NCBI RefSeq assembly: GCF_014203125.1
Contig: NZ_JACHIH010000014.1
Coordinates: 1 to 64,000 of the forward strand
Length of the DNA stretch: 64,000 nucleotides
DNA from: Rhodopseudomonas rhenobacensis
GTDB taxonomy: Bacteria > Pseudomonadota > Alphaproteobacteria > Rhizobiales > Xanthobacteraceae
Direction of reading: 5' to 3'
Below, in pieces: positions 17,260-26,949 of this stretch (positions are counted from its first letter, which is position 1; every line of letters begins with the position of its first letter). The notes below the pieces were generated by a model. The model ran no database searches, was not told the DNA's origin, and worked only from the letters and a program-made list of their open reading frames with translations. A program made the translations under genes and the position numbers.

Positions 17260-18455
17260 GCAAGGCTGGCGGCGCTGCGACGACTTATGACGTCATCATC
17301 CTCGGCGCCGGCGCCGCCGGGCTGATGTGTGCCGGCATCGCCGGGCAACGCGGCCGCTCGGTGCTGCTGCTCGAGCAGGGCCAGCATCCCGGCGAGAAGA
17401 TCCGGATCTCCGGCGGCGGCCGTTGCAACTTCACCAACCTGCACACCGGCCCGGCAAATTTCCAATCGCAGAATCCGCGGTTCTGCCGCTCAGCGCTGAG
17501 TAGCTACACCCAGCGCGACTTCATCGCGATGGTCGAGAAATACGGCATCGCCTATCATGAAAAGACCCGCGGCCAATTGTTCTGCGACGGCTCGGCCAAG
17601 CAGATCATCGACATGCTGCTCGCCGAATGCCGCGCCGGCGGCGTACAGATCCGCTCCGGGATTCGCAGCCCGCAGGTCGAGCGGACCGCGGACGGCTTCA
17701 CGCTGACTACGGATCACGGCCGGTTCTGTGGCCGCGCGCTGGTGGTGGCGACCGGCGGGCCGTCGATCCCGAAGATCGGCGCCTCGGGCTTCGGCTACAA
17801 GGTCGCCGAGCAATTCGGGCTGACGATCGTGCCGCCGCGCGCCGCCCTGGTGCCGCTGACCTTTGCGCCAAACGAGCTTGCGCAATTTGCCGCGCTGTCC
17901 GGCATCGCGGTGGACGCGGTGGTGAGTTGCGGCAAGGCGAAATTCGACGAGGCGCTCTTATTCACCCATCGCGGCTTGAGCGGGCCGGCGATCCTGCAGA
18001 TCTCGTCCTATTGGCGCGACGGCGACGACATCGTCATCGACATGGCGCCCGGCACCGACGTGCTGGCGGCGCTGAAGCAGGCACGCCGCGACCACCCGCG
18101 ACAGGAATTGGCGGCGGCGTTCGGCGCGTTGCTGCCGAAGCGGCTGGCGCAGAGCATCGCCGAGCGGCTGGCGCCGCCGATGCGGATCGCCGATTGCTCC
18201 GACAAGATTCTGACCGCCGCTACTAGCACCGTGCAGCAATGGCGGGTCAAGCCGAACGGCACCGAAGGCTACCGCACCGCGGAAGTGACGCTCGGCGGCG
18301 TTGATACCAGCGAATTGTCGTCGAAAACCTTCGAGGCGCGCAGCGTGCCGGGCCTCTATTTCATCGGCGAAGTGGTCGACGTCACCGGCCAGCTCGGCGG
18401 CTTCAATTTCCAATGGGCCTGGTCGTCGGGTGTCGCGGCCGGACGCAGCGTGTAG
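17256..18455 (+). CDS. BaiN/RdsA (HI0933) family NAD(P)/FAD-dependent oxidoreductase
   Basis: 399 residues, cytosolic flavoprotein. The N-terminal Rossmann motif is DVIILGAGAAGLMCAG (about 9-24), followed by the family pattern ISGGGRCNFTN. A central GRALVVATGG strand and the C-terminal GLYFIGEVVDVTGQLGGFN segment, which closes over FAD, are typical of the HI0933 family. Some members reduce a steroid double bond (BaiN), but the function of proteobacterial members is unclear. The start codon overlaps the transglutaminase stop (ATGA), so it is translated with the amidoligase set. This may mean a redox step on the same product, or simple operon capture. Confidence 0.85.
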   Translation: MSKAGGAATTYDVIILGAGAAGLMCAGIAGQRGRSVLLLEQGQHPGEKIRISGGGRCNFTNLHTGPANFQSQNPRFCRSALSSYTQRDFIAMVEKYGIAYHEKTRGQLFCDGSAKQIIDMLLAECRAGGVQIRSGIRSPQVERTADGFTLTTDHGRFCGRALVVATGGPSIPKIGASGFGYKVAEQFGLTIVPPRAALVPLTFAPNELAQFAALSGIAVDAVVSCGKAKFDEALLFTHRGLSGPAILQISSYWRDGDDIVIDMAPGTDVLAALKQARRDHPRQELAAAFGALLPKRLAQSIAERLAPPMRIADCSDKILTAATSTVQQWRVKPNGTEGYRTAEVTLGGVDTSELSSKTFEARSVPGLYFIGEVVDVTGQLGGFNFQWAWSSGVAAGRSV

Positions 18456-18516
18456 TTGGTTTGGCGTGGTCTGCGATCCCCCAAATACGCTCCGTTCTGG
18501 CTTCATAAATACGCTC

Positions 18517-18642
18517 CGTCATTCCGGGGCGCGAGCAGCTTCAGCTGCGAGTGAACCCGGAATCTCGCCACCCGCACAAGCGTTCTGTTTGTTGCGAGAT
18601 TCCGGGTTCGCTCGGCCTGCGGCCTCGCGCCCCGGAATGACG
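18517..18642. repeat. Palindromic intergenic repeat, CGTCATTCCGGG family
   Basis: The ends CGTCATTCCGGGGCGCGAG and CTCGCGCCCCGGAATGACG are perfect inverted repeats of 19 bases, with an inner pair GAATCTCG...CGAGATTC. A third end copy (CACCCCGGAATGACGG) follows near 18666-18681. Just before it AAATACGCTCCGT occurs twice (18483 and 18507). It fills most of the 381-base gap between the flavoprotein and the Cache-protein gene. Copies of the same family lie at 29383 and 54801. Confidence 0.85.
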
Positions 18643-18836
18643 TTCTGGTCGCTGGCGCGGTTCGCACCCCGGAATGACGGCCTCGTATATGTGAGTGGCA
18701 TCGAAATTCCGTAAGGTGGCATTGCTACCTGGGGTTTCTACCTATCGCGCCTTAACGCTTAGTTGGTGTATTTGCGGCAGGCTGTGACCAGGCGCGGCAA
18801 GAAAGCCGTCGCTCCCTTGTGTCACGGAGATTCGAT

Positions 18837-19298
18837 GTGAACGCCAAGATGTCCCGCCTGATGTGTTGCGCGGCCGTTGCCGCAATGCTCCCGTTCGCAG
18901 CTCACGGCGGCGAGGGCGTCGGCAAGGACGACGCCATCGCCATGGTGAAGAACGCGGTGACGTTCATCAAGGAGCAGGGGCCGGACAAGGCCTATCCGGA
19001 CATCAGCGACAAGGCCGGCAAATTCGTCAAGGGCGACCTTTACGTCGTGGTCTATCAGCTCGACGGCAAGGTGCTGGCGCACGGCTCCAATCAAAAGTTC
19101 ATCGGCAAGGACATGATCGACGCCCAGGACGTCGACGGCAAGCTGTACGTCAAGGAGCGCGTCGAGTTCGCCGCCAAGCAGCCGTCGTTCTGGCAGGACT
19201 ACAAGTTCGTCAATCCGGTCAGCAAGAAGGTCGAGCCGAAGCAGATGTATTGCGAGAAGCTGGACAACACCGCGGTCTGCGCGGGCATCTACAAGTAA
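18837..19298 (+). CDS. Secreted single-Cache-domain protein
   Basis: 153 residues from the GTG at 18837 with GGAG seven bases upstream; an earlier GTG at 18819 is in frame but lies on the ribosome-binding site. A signal peptide (about 1-24, ending AAHGGE) precedes one Cache domain with the typical DLYVVVYQLDGKVLAHG and QKFIGKDMIDAQD segments (about 65-105). No signalling domain is attached, so it is a free periplasmic ligand-binding protein. Two chemoreceptor genes follow directly, and a role as a small-molecule sensor subunit or binding partner is likely but unproven. Confidence 0.82.
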   Translation: MNAKMSRLMCCAAVAAMLPFAAHGGEGVGKDDAIAMVKNAVTFIKEQGPDKAYPDISDKAGKFVKGDLYVVVYQLDGKVLAHGSNQKFIGKDMIDAQDVDGKLYVKERVEFAAKQPSFWQDYKFVNPVSKKVEPKQMYCEKLDNTAVCAGIYK

Positions 19299-19348
19299 CC
19301 ACCGGCATCGCGATTGCCGGCTGACGCGCTGAACGAGCGAAGGGTGCC

Positions 19349-21055
19349 ATGCTGAAGCTGATCAGGAACCTCGGTTTGCCGTGGAAGGTTCAGCTCGCGC
19401 CGACGTTGCTGATCGTCGCACTAATCGGCGTCGGCGCCTACACCCTGCAGACGCTGAAGCTGAACCGGGAAAATGCCGACGCGCTGATCGCAGGCCCGGT
19501 CCGGCAGTCCGAGCTCGCCGGCGAGCTCGACTCCACGCTGTGGGAAGCCCACGCCAAGCTGTACCGGCTGGCCGCGATGGCCGCCAATGAAACCGACGCC
19601 AGCAAGATTGCGGTGGCCTCCAAGGAGGCCTCCTCCGCCGCCGCCAAGGTTCCGACCGCGTTGAAGGCGATCGAAGGCGTGTTCGATCCGACGGCGGTGA
19701 AGCCGGAGATCCTGCGCAAGCTGAAGACCGCGGTCGCCGGCTATCTCAAGCAGTCCAGCGGCGCGATCGACATGGCCGACGGCGATCCCGGCTCGGCGAT
19801 GATGTTCATCAAGGGCGCCGAGCGGCATTTCGGCGAGATCGATCAATTGACCGACCAGCTGACGCTGGCCAGCAATGAAAGCCGCGATCTCGAAGTCGCG
19901 CGCTCCGGGATGCGGCTCGAGCAGCAGCAATCACTGTTGCTGGTGATCCTGGTCGCGGTGGCGCTCACCGGCGTGTTGCTGTCGTTCCTGATCGGCCGCG
20001 ACATCTCCCGTCCGGTGGTGGCGATGGCCCGCGCGATGCGCGAATTGGCCTCCGGCAATTTCGAAGTGCAATTGCCAGGGCTCGATCGCCACGACGAGGT
20101 CGGCCAGATGGCCCGCGCGGTCGAAGAATTCAAAGTTCAGGCCGCCGCCAAGGCCGAGCGCGAGGTCGCCGAGCGCGAAGAGAAGAGCCGCGAACTCGCC
20201 GCCGCCCGCCGCATCGAGTTGCACGAACTCGCCGAGCGTTTCGAATCCGCGGTCGGCAAGATCATCGAAAACGTCGGCACTGCCTCGGGCGAATTGGAAA
20301 ATTCGGCGATCGTGCTGGCCAACAGCAGTGCCGCGACGCAACAGCTCAGCACCGTGGTGACCGCGGCTTCGGAGGAGACCTCGAGCAACGTCCAATCGGT
20401 GGCGGACGCCACCGAGCAGATGGCGGCCTCGATCAGCGCGATCGGCAGCCAGGTGCAACTCTCCGGCAAGATCACCGACGAGGCGGTGCAGCAGGCCAAA
20501 GACACCGACGCGCGGATCGCCAAGCTGGCGCTGGCCGCGGGCCGCATCGGCGACGTCACCGAGATGATCGCCAGGATCGCGGCGCAGACCAATCTGCTGG
20601 CGCTCAACGCCACGATCGAATCCGCCCGCGCCGGCGAGGCCGGGCGCGGCTTCGCCGTGGTGGCGCAGGAGGTCAAGGAACTCGCCTCGCAGACCGCGCA
20701 GGCCACCGGCGAGATCAGCGCGCAGATCGCCGAGATGCAGGCGGCGACCGAGGAATCCGTGGTGGCGATCAAGCAGATCGGCGGCACCATCGCCCGGGTG
20801 TCGGGGATCGCCGCGACCATCGCGGCGTCGATCGAGCAGCAGGGCGCCGCGACGCGAGACATCGCCCGCAACGTGCAGCAGGCGGCGGTCGGCTCCACCC
20901 AGGTCGCCAACAACATCGGCGACGTCAGCCGCGGCGCCAGCGACATCGGCTCGGCGTCCTCGCAGGTGCTGTCGTCGGCGCAACTGCTGTCGAGCGAGAA
21001 CAAGCGGCTGAAGGCCGAGGTCAACAAATTCCTCGCCACCGTCCGGGTCGCGTAG
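19349..21055 (+). CDS. Methyl-accepting chemotaxis protein, membrane-bound
   Basis: 568 residues. TM1 is at about 15-34 and TM2 at about 191-212, enclosing a helical periplasmic sensor domain. A HAMP linker follows ([25 protein letters not shown], about 214-265). The cytoplasmic signalling domain contains the conserved hairpin tip [30 protein letters not shown]. The C-terminus ends FLATVRVA without a CheR/CheB-tethering pentapeptide. It lies 50 bases after the Cache protein gene and before a soluble receptor of the same class. Probable role: methylated signal input to a CheA/CheW array; ligand unknown. Confidence 0.92.
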   Translation: MLKLIRNLGLPWKVQLAPTLLIVALIGVGAYTLQTLKLNRENADALIAGPVRQSELAGELDSTLWEAHAKLYRLAAMAANETDASKIAVASKEASSAAAKVPTALKAIEGVFDPTAVKPEILRKLKTAVAGYLKQSSGAIDMADGDPGSAMMFIKGAERHFGEIDQLTDQLTLASNESRDLEVARSGMRLEQQQSLLLVILVAVALTGVLLSFLIGRDISRPVVAMARAMRELASGNFEVQLPGLDRHDEVGQMARAVEEFKVQAAAKAEREVAEREEKSRELAAARRIELHELAERFESAVGKIIENVGTASGELENSAIVLANSSAATQQLSTVVTAASEETSSNVQSVADATEQMAASISAIGSQVQLSGKITDEAVQQAKDTDARIAKLALAAGRIGDVTEMIARIAAQTNLLALNATIESARAGEAGRGFAVVAQEVKELASQTAQATGEISAQIAEMQAATEESVVAIKQIGGTIARVSGIAATIAASIEQQGAATRDIARNVQQAAVGSTQVANNIGDVSRGASDIGSASSQVLSSAQLLSSENKRLKAEVNKFLATVRVA

Positions 21056-21347
21056 TCGAACGGGTTGGCCGCGCCTGCAAGTGGCGTTTGCCGTCACGAT
21101 CTCCAGACAGGGGGATCAGTCGCATGGTTCGCAAGAGTTCCGGTTGCGTAGTCTTACGTAGCTTAGAACTCACGAAAAATTCTGTTTTCTGGTACCATTT
21201 GATTAGATAGCTGATTTGTCACGCGGTGCTCAGGACGACGATGCATCGCGGCGGACACCGAAGCCGAACCAGTATAGCCACATGACGTAGTGGCAGCCTT
21301 CGAATTTGACCCGTTCCGGCCCTGCCGGCCAATGCCGCGAGATCGAC

Positions 21348-22697
21348 ATGAGCAACACCTCTACGATTGCCGAGCGCCTCAAATTCAATCTGATCGATCA
21401 GGACACCATCGCCGCGCTGCGGGCGGGGAAAGCCTTCGTGTTGGCCGAGCTGGAGCCGATCCTGGAGCGGTTCTACCAGCACATCGCCCGCTTCCCTGAA
21501 GTGTCGGCACATTTCAAGACTCCGGAGCGGATGGCCCATGCCCGCAAGATGCAGATCAAGCATTGGGGGGTGATCCTCGACGGCCGGTTCGACGATGCCT
21601 ATGAGGCCTCGGTCACCAAGGTCGGCGAGGTCCACAACAAACTCGGCCTCGAGCCGCGTTGGTACATCGGCGGTTACAACGCGCTGGTGTCCGGGCTGAT
21701 CGAAGCGGTGGCGCTGCGGATGCCGACCGGGCGATTCGACCGTCACGCGCTGCAGAAGAAGACCGCGCTGCAGCAGGCGATCATCAAGGCCTCGATGCTG
21801 GACATGGATTACGCGATCGCGGTGTACATCGAAGCCGGACGGCGCGACCGCCGCACCGTGCTGGAGAAGCTGGCGGACGGATTCGAAAAGTCGATCGGCG
21901 GGGTCGTCAACATCGTGGCGTCGGCCGCGACCGAGCTGCAGGCTTCCGCGGAATCGATGACCGGATCGGCCAAGGCCGCGGCCACGCGATCCGAAGTGGT
22001 GAACAGCGCGTCGAAAGACGCCTCGAAGAGCGTGCAGTCGGTCGCCGCCGCCACAGAGCAGCTCACCAGTTCGACGATGGAGATTTCCCGCCAGGTGCAC
22101 GAATCGGCGCGGATCGCCGGCGGTGCTGCGCGCGACGCCGATCAGACCGCGGCGACCATGAAGCGGCTGTCGGACGGCGCGCAGAAGATCGGCGCGGTGG
22201 TCGACCTGATCAACAACATCGCGGCGCAGACCAATCTGTTGGCGCTCAATGCCACCATCGAGGCGGCGCGCGCCGGCGAGGCCGGCCGCGGCTTCGCCGT
22301 GGTGGCGCAGGAAGTGAAATCGCTCGCCGAACAGACCGCCAAGGCCACCGCGGAGATCGCCGGCCAGGTCGGCGACATCCAGAGCTCGACCGAGGACTCC
22401 GTCGCGGCGATCGAGAACATCACCGGGGTGATCCGCGCGGTGAACGAAATCTCCTCGACCATTGCGGCCGCGGTGGAACAGCAGAGCGCCGCCACCGTCG
22501 AAATCTCGCGCAGCATCCAGGACGCCGCGCGCGGCACCGACGAGGTGGCGAGCAACATCGCCGGCATCACCGCCACGGCGGGCGACACCGGCGCGGCGGC
22601 CGGCGAGGTGCTGAACGCGGCCTCCGAACTGTCGCGGCAGTCGGAGAAGCTGCGCGGCGAAGTGACGTGCTTCCTGCTCACCGTTCGGGCAGCATAA
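21348..22697 (+). CDS. Globin-coupled sensor chemotaxis protein (HemAT-like)
   Basis: 449 residues from the ATG at 21348; the frame runs upstream but looks non-coding there. Residues about 1-165 form a protoglobin-type sensor globin. Tyr43 ([11 protein letters not shown]) is the expected distal O2-contacting residue, and His96 ([19 protein letters not shown]) the proximal haem ligand; these positions are close to Tyr43/His98 of E. coli DosC/YddV. The C-terminal half is an MCP signalling domain with the [25 protein letters not shown] tip. There is no transmembrane segment, so it is cytosolic, like HemAT aerotaxis receptors. It probably reports oxygen (or NO/CO) to the flagellar pathway, which suits a facultative phototroph. 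Confidence 0.9.
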   Translation: MSNTSTIAERLKFNLIDQDTIAALRAGKAFVLAELEPILERFYQHIARFPEVSAHFKTPERMAHARKMQIKHWGVILDGRFDDAYEASVTKVGEVHNKLGLEPRWYIGGYNALVSGLIEAVALRMPTGRFDRHALQKKTALQQAIIKASMLDMDYAIAVYIEAGRRDRRTVLEKLADGFEKSIGGVVNIVASAATELQASAESMTGSAKAAATRSEVVNSASKDASKSVQSVAAATEQLTSSTMEISRQVHESARIAGGAARDADQTAATMKRLSDGAQKIGAVVDLINNIAAQTNLLALNATIEAARAGEAGRGFAVVAQEVKSLAEQTAKATAEIAGQVGDIQSSTEDSVAAIENITGVIRAVNEISSTIAAAVEQQSAATVEISRSIQDAARGTDEVASNIAGITATAGDTGAAAGEVLNAASELSRQSEKLRGEVTCFLLTVRAA

Positions 22698-22763
22698 ACG
22701 CCGCCTCTCATGCTAGGTTTCCGAACGGTCGCGGCGCCATCGCCGCGCCGCATCGGAGCCGCC

Positions 22764-24146
22764 ATGGTCTATCGCCACACCATCGACCAGCACAGCTTTG
22801 TGTTCGCCGATCTGCGGGATCTGCTCGCCAAGGCGACGCCTTCGCGCTCCGGCGATCGTCTCGCCGGGCTCGCCGCCGACAGCGCCGAACAGATGATCGC
22901 CGCAAGGATGGCGCTGGCAGATCTGCCGCTGCGGCAGTTTCTCAACGAGGCGGTGGTGCCTTACGAAGCCGACGAGGTGACGCGGCTGATCATCGACAGC
23001 CACGACGCCGCGGCGTTCGGGCCGATCGCCGCACTCACCGTCGGCGGCTTCCGCGACTGGCTGTTGTCGGACGCCGCGTCCCCTGAAGTGCTGGCCGGCA
23101 TCGCGCGCGGCGTGACGCCGGAAATGGCCGCGGCGGCCTCGAAGCTGATGCGCAACCAGGATCTGATTCTGGTCGCGAAAAAGTGCGCGGTGATTACTCG
23201 GTTTCGCAATACCATCGGGCTGCGCGGCCGGATGAGCGTGCGGCTGCAGCCGAATCATCCCTATGATGACGAGCGGGCGATCACCGCCTCGATCGTCGAC
23301 GGGCTGATGCTGGGTTCCGGCGACGCCTGCATCGGCATCAATCCGGCGAGCGACGATCCGGCGGTGCTCGGTCGCCTGGTGCAACTGCTCGACGACATCA
23401 TCGCGCGCCTGCAGATCCCGACGCAAAGCTGCGTCTTGACCCACGTCACCACCACGCTGTCGCTGATCGAGCAGGGCCTGCCGGTCGATCTGGTGTTCCA
23501 GTCGATCGCCGGCACCGAGGCGGCCAACCGCAGCTTCGGCGTCGATCTGGCGTTGTTGAAACAGGCGCATCAGGCCGGGCTGTCGCTAGGGCGCGGCAGC
23601 GTCGGCCACAACGTGATGTACTTCGAGACCGGGCAGGGCTCGGCGCTGTCGGCCAACGCCCATCACGGCGTCGACCAACAGACCTGCGAGGCCCGTGCCT
23701 ATGCGGTGGCGCGCGCCTTCGATCCGCTCTTGGTCAACAGCGTGGTCGGCTTCATTGGGCCGGAGTACCTGGCCGACGGCAAACAGATCATCCGCGCCGG
23801 GCTGGAGGATCATTTCTGCGGCAAGCTGCTCGGCCTGCCGCTCGGCGTCGACATCTGCTACACCAACCACGCCGAGGCCGATCAGGACGACATGGATACC
23901 CTGCTGACCTGCCTCGCCGCCGCCGGCGTCACCTTCATCATGGGAATACCGGGCGCCGACGATGTGATGCTGAACTACCAGTCCACCTCTTTCCACGATG
24001 CGCTCTATGCGCGGGAGGTGTTCGGCTTGAAACGCGCGCCGGAGTTCGACGACTGGCTGCGGCGCACCGGGCTGGCCGGAACGGACTGCCGGCTGTCCGA
24101 GCAGGACCTGCTGCTGCCGGAATTCGCCGCGCGGCTGATCGCCTGA
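22764..24146 (+). CDS. eutB: Ethanolamine ammonia-lyase large subunit
   Basis: 460 residues, the standard EutB length. The ATG at 22764 is the family start (MVYRHTIDQHSFVFADLRDLLAKA). The TIM-barrel active-site segments SVRLQPNHPYDDERA, GLMLGSGDACIGINPA and HHGVDQQTCEARAY are intact. EutB with EutC cleaves ethanolamine to acetaldehyde and ammonia using adenosylcobalamin. The small subunit gene lies 1.85 kb downstream, separated by the hopanoid methylase gene hpnP. No microcompartment shell genes or eutA/eutR are seen, so this is likely the shell-free type that feeds acetaldehyde to general metabolism. Confidence 0.95.
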   Translation: MVYRHTIDQHSFVFADLRDLLAKATPSRSGDRLAGLAADSAEQMIAARMALADLPLRQFLNEAVVPYEADEVTRLIIDSHDAAAFGPIAALTVGGFRDWLLSDAASPEVLAGIARGVTPEMAAAASKLMRNQDLILVAKKCAVITRFRNTIGLRGRMSVRLQPNHPYDDERAITASIVDGLMLGSGDACIGINPASDDPAVLGRLVQLLDDIIARLQIPTQSCVLTHVTTTLSLIEQGLPVDLVFQSIAGTEAANRSFGVDLALLKQAHQAGLSLGRGSVGHNVMYFETGQGSALSANAHHGVDQQTCEARAYAVARAFDPLLVNSVVGFIGPEYLADGKQIIRAGLEDHFCGKLLGLPLGVDICYTNHAEADQDDMDTLLTCLAAAGVTFIMGIPGADDVMLNYQSTSFHDALYAREVFGLKRAPEFDDWLRRTGLAGTDCRLSEQDLLLPEFAARLIA

Positions 24147-24403
24147 CACTGCGGGTCTGAACCGGCCGGGCGCGGCGCGCGACTGACAATGAGGCCCGCC
24201 ACAATCTTGAGGAATTTCTGGCCCAGCTTCGACAGCCATGCTTAATTGCCATGGCTCGGCGGTTCTCGATGCGTGGAACGGTTCGGCTCACTGCGGATTG
24301 CCTTGGCGTCAAGCATTTGCCACCTCTCCCTTGAATCGCTCTGGATGATCTGGAACCGGGAGTTGCCGCGGGTCGATGAGTCTGTTTCAGGGGGGGGAGT
24401 CCA
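24147..24403 (+). other. Leader/promoter region of hpnP
   Basis: 257 bases between eutB and hpnP. It contains an inverted repeat AGCCATG-N9-CATGGCT (24234-24256). It has two GGAAC sequences (24275 and 24352) that match the -35 half of EcfG promoters but lack a CGTT at 16-17 bases. A G-rich Shine-Dalgarno (GGGGGGGAG) lies just before the ATG. In R. palustris TIE-1 hpnP is known to be EcfG-controlled, so this is the place to look, but I cannot point to a full site. Confidence 0.4.
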
Positions 24404-25990
24404 ATGCGAGCTGAAGGTGGCTTTACAGCCCGACGCATCCTATGCGTGTTTCCGCGCTACACTTCCTCGTTCGGCACGTTCGAACATGCCTATCCGCTGA
24501 CCGACGGCGTGCAGGCCTTCATGCCGCCGCAGGGCATTCTGGTGATCGCGGCCTATCTGCCGGAGAACTGGGACGTCCGCTTCGTCGACGAAAACATCCG
24601 CACAGCCTCGCCCGATGATTTCGAGTGGGCGGAGGCGGTGTTCGTCTCCGGCATGCATATCCAGCGCAACCAGATGAACGACATCTGCCGCCGCGCCCAC
24701 GCCTTCGATCTGGCGGTGGCGATCGGCGGGCCCTCGGTGAGCGCCTGTCCGGATCATTATCCGAGCTTCGATTATCTGCACATCGGCGAACTCGGCGACG
24801 CCACCGACCAGTTGATCGCGCGGCTGGCGCGCGATCCGTCGCGGCCCGATCAGCAGGTGGTGCTGCAGACCGAAGACCGGCTCGACATGACGCTGTTTCC
24901 GATTCCGGCCTATGAGCTCGCGGAATGCAGCAAGTATTTTCTCGGCAGCGTGCAATATTCCAGCGGCTGCCCTTATCAATGCGAGTTCTGCGACATTCCG
25001 GGGCTGTACGGCCGCAATCCGCGGCTGAAGACGCCGGAGCAGATCGTCACCGAGCTCGATCGCATGCTGGAATGCGGCATCCAGGGCTCGGTGTATTTCG
25101 TCGACGACAATTTCATCGGCAACCGCAAGGCGGCGCTCGATCTCTTGCCGCATCTCGTCGAGTGGCAGAAGAAGACCGGGTTCTCGATCCGGCTGGCGTG
25201 CGAGGCGACGCTGAACATCGCCAAGCGGCCGGAAATCCTGCAGTTGATGCGCGAGGCGTATTTCACCACGGTGTTCTGCGGCATCGAGACCCCGGAGCCG
25301 GAAGCGCTGCGGGCGATGCACAAGGACCACAACATGGCGGTCCCGATCATGGAAGCGATCGAGACGCTGAACGGCTACGGCCTCGAAGTGGTGTCCGGAA
25401 TCATCCTGGGCCTCGACACCGACAAGCCGGATACCGGCAAGAACCTGCTGCACTTCATCGCCGAATCGCAGATTCCGCTGTTGACCATCAACCTGTTGCA
25501 GGCGTTGCCGAAGACGCCGCTGTGGGACCGGCTGGAGCGCGAGCATCGGCTGATCGCCGACGAGGACCGCGATTCCAACGTCGACTTCCTGTTGCCCTAT
25601 GACGACGTGGTGGCGACCTGGAAGGAGTGCATGGCGGAGGCCTATCAGCCGGACAAGCTCTTGGCGCGCTTCGAATACCAGATCGAACACACTTACGGGA
25701 ATCGGCGGCCGTTGCCGGCGACGCGGCAGCGCGCCTCGTGGGCGAACATCAAGCGCGGCCTGATCATCATGCGCAATGTGTTCTGGCAGATCGGCTTTCA
25801 GGGCGACTATCGCCGGGCGTTCTGGAAATTTGCCTGGCGGCGGATGCGGCGCGGCGAGATCGAGCATTTTCTCAGCGTCATGTTGGTGGCGCATCATCTG
25901 ATCGTTTACGCCCGCAAGGCCTGCACCGGGCAGGCCGCCGCCTCGAATTATTCGCTGCGGCTGCGCGAGGCGTCGGTACCTGCGGAATGA
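24404..25990 (+). CDS. hpnP: Hopanoid C-2 methylase, B12-binding radical SAM
   Basis: 528 residues. The N-terminal cobalamin-binding domain (about 10-150) has the pattern [21 protein letters not shown]...[15 protein letters not shown]. The radical SAM cluster is Cys189-x3-Cys193-x2-Cys196 (GCPYQCEFC), followed by a TIM-barrel and a DUF4070-type C-terminus. I do not see a classical DxHxxG, as is usual in this subgroup. HpnP transfers methyl to C-2 of ring A of hopanoids. Its identity rests on this architecture and on placement beside eutB/eutC close to the hpn genes. eutC starts 10 bases after its stop, so hpnP and eutC are co-transcribed. A related radical SAM such as HpnR (C-3) would differ in its C-terminus. 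Confidence 0.9.
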   Translation: MRAEGGFTARRILCVFPRYTSSFGTFEHAYPLTDGVQAFMPPQGILVIAAYLPENWDVRFVDENIRTASPDDFEWAEAVFVSGMHIQRNQMNDICRRAHAFDLAVAIGGPSVSACPDHYPSFDYLHIGELGDATDQLIARLARDPSRPDQQVVLQTEDRLDMTLFPIPAYELAECSKYFLGSVQYSSGCPYQCEFCDIPGLYGRNPRLKTPEQIVTELDRMLECGIQGSVYFVDDNFIGNRKAALDLLPHLVEWQKKTGFSIRLACEATLNIAKRPEILQLMREAYFTTVFCGIETPEPEALRAMHKDHNMAVPIMEAIETLNGYGLEVVSGIILGLDTDKPDTGKNLLHFIAESQIPLLTINLLQALPKTPLWDRLEREHRLIADEDRDSNVDFLLPYDDVVATWKECMAEAYQPDKLLARFEYQIEHTYGNRRPLPATRQRASWANIKRGLIIMRNVFWQIGFQGDYRRAFWKFAWRRMRRGEIEHFLSVMLVAHHLIVYARKACTGQAAASNYSLRLREASVPAE

Positions 25991-26000
25991 AACAGCCGGA

Positions 26001-26786
26001 ATGACCTCGCAACCGCCAAGCTCTCCCCTGCCATCGTTGCGCGACCTGCGCCGGCTGACGCCGGCCCGGGTCGGGCTCGGCCGCGCAGGCTCGAGCCTGC
26101 CGACCAGGGCGTTGCTCGACTTCACGCTTGATCACGCCCGGGCCCGCGATGCGGTGCATTCGGCGTTCGACAGCGCGAGGCTCGCCGCGGAGCTGGCGGC
26201 GCTCGGGCTCGCAAGCTCCGAGGTGGCGAGTCGCGCCCGCGGCCGTCACGACTATCTGGTGCGGCCCGATCTCGGCCGGCAGCTCGATCCGGCGTCGCGC
26301 GACGCGCTCGCGCGAATTGGCGGCGCTTGCGATCTGGTGCTGGTGATCGGCGACGGGCTGTCGCCGACTGCGGTCAATGCCCGCGCGGTCGACGTCGTGC
26401 GCGCGCTGCTGCCGCGACTGGCGGAGGCCCACATCGGGCTCGGCGCCGCGGTGGTCGCCACCGGCGCCCGGGTGGCGCTCGGCGACGAAATCGGCGTGCT
26501 GCTCGGCGCGCGGATGGTGCTGGTGCTGATCGGCGAGCGGCCGGGGCTGTCGGCGCCCGCCAGCCTCGGCGCTTACCTCACCTATGGGCCGCGACCGGGG
26601 CTCACCGACGCGGAGCGCAATTGCGTCTCCAACATCCATGCCGCGGGAATCAGCAACGACGAGGCGGCGTTCAAGATCGCCTGGTTGCTGCGTGAGAGTT
26701 TCGCGCGGCAACTCTCCGGCGTCGCGTTGAAGGACGATAGCGGGCTGCAGGCCCCGGACCTGCCGCGGCGGCTCGATGCGACCTGA
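26001..26786 (+). CDS. eutC: Ethanolamine ammonia-lyase small subunit
   Basis: 261 residues. Core EutC segments are clear: [18 protein letters not shown], a long region spanning [16 protein letters not shown], and [22 protein letters not shown]...[13 protein letters not shown]. The C-terminal helix follows. EutC completes the adenosylcobalamin site of the EutB6C6 complex. It starts 10 bases after hpnP, so it shares the hpnP transcript rather than following eutB directly. That is an unusual split of two subunits needed in equal amounts, unless one long eutB-hpnP-eutC transcript is made. Confidence 0.95.
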   Translation: MTSQPPSSPLPSLRDLRRLTPARVGLGRAGSSLPTRALLDFTLDHARARDAVHSAFDSARLAAELAALGLASSEVASRARGRHDYLVRPDLGRQLDPASRDALARIGGACDLVLVIGDGLSPTAVNARAVDVVRALLPRLAEAHIGLGAAVVATGARVALGDEIGVLLGARMVLVLIGERPGLSAPASLGAYLTYGPRPGLTDAERNCVSNIHAAGISNDEAAFKIAWLLRESFARQLSGVALKDDSGLQAPDLPRRLDAT

Positions 26787-26949
26787 TGCCCGGCCGCAGG
26801 CGCGCGCGCTTGCGAGACCGGAACCAGATTTGCCACACGGGCGAGGTGATTTCTCGCCTGTTTTCAAAGAACTAGCACCGATTTGCGGCGGTCGCATTGA
26901 TGCCCGGAACGGCTGCTAGATCACAGACGCCGATAGGACTGGACAGTTT

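Noticed and set aside
24275-24372. EcfG promoter for hpnP
   Set aside because: GGAAC occurs at 24275 and 24352, but the bases at the -10 distance are GATT/ATTG and TCGA/CGAT, not CGTT.
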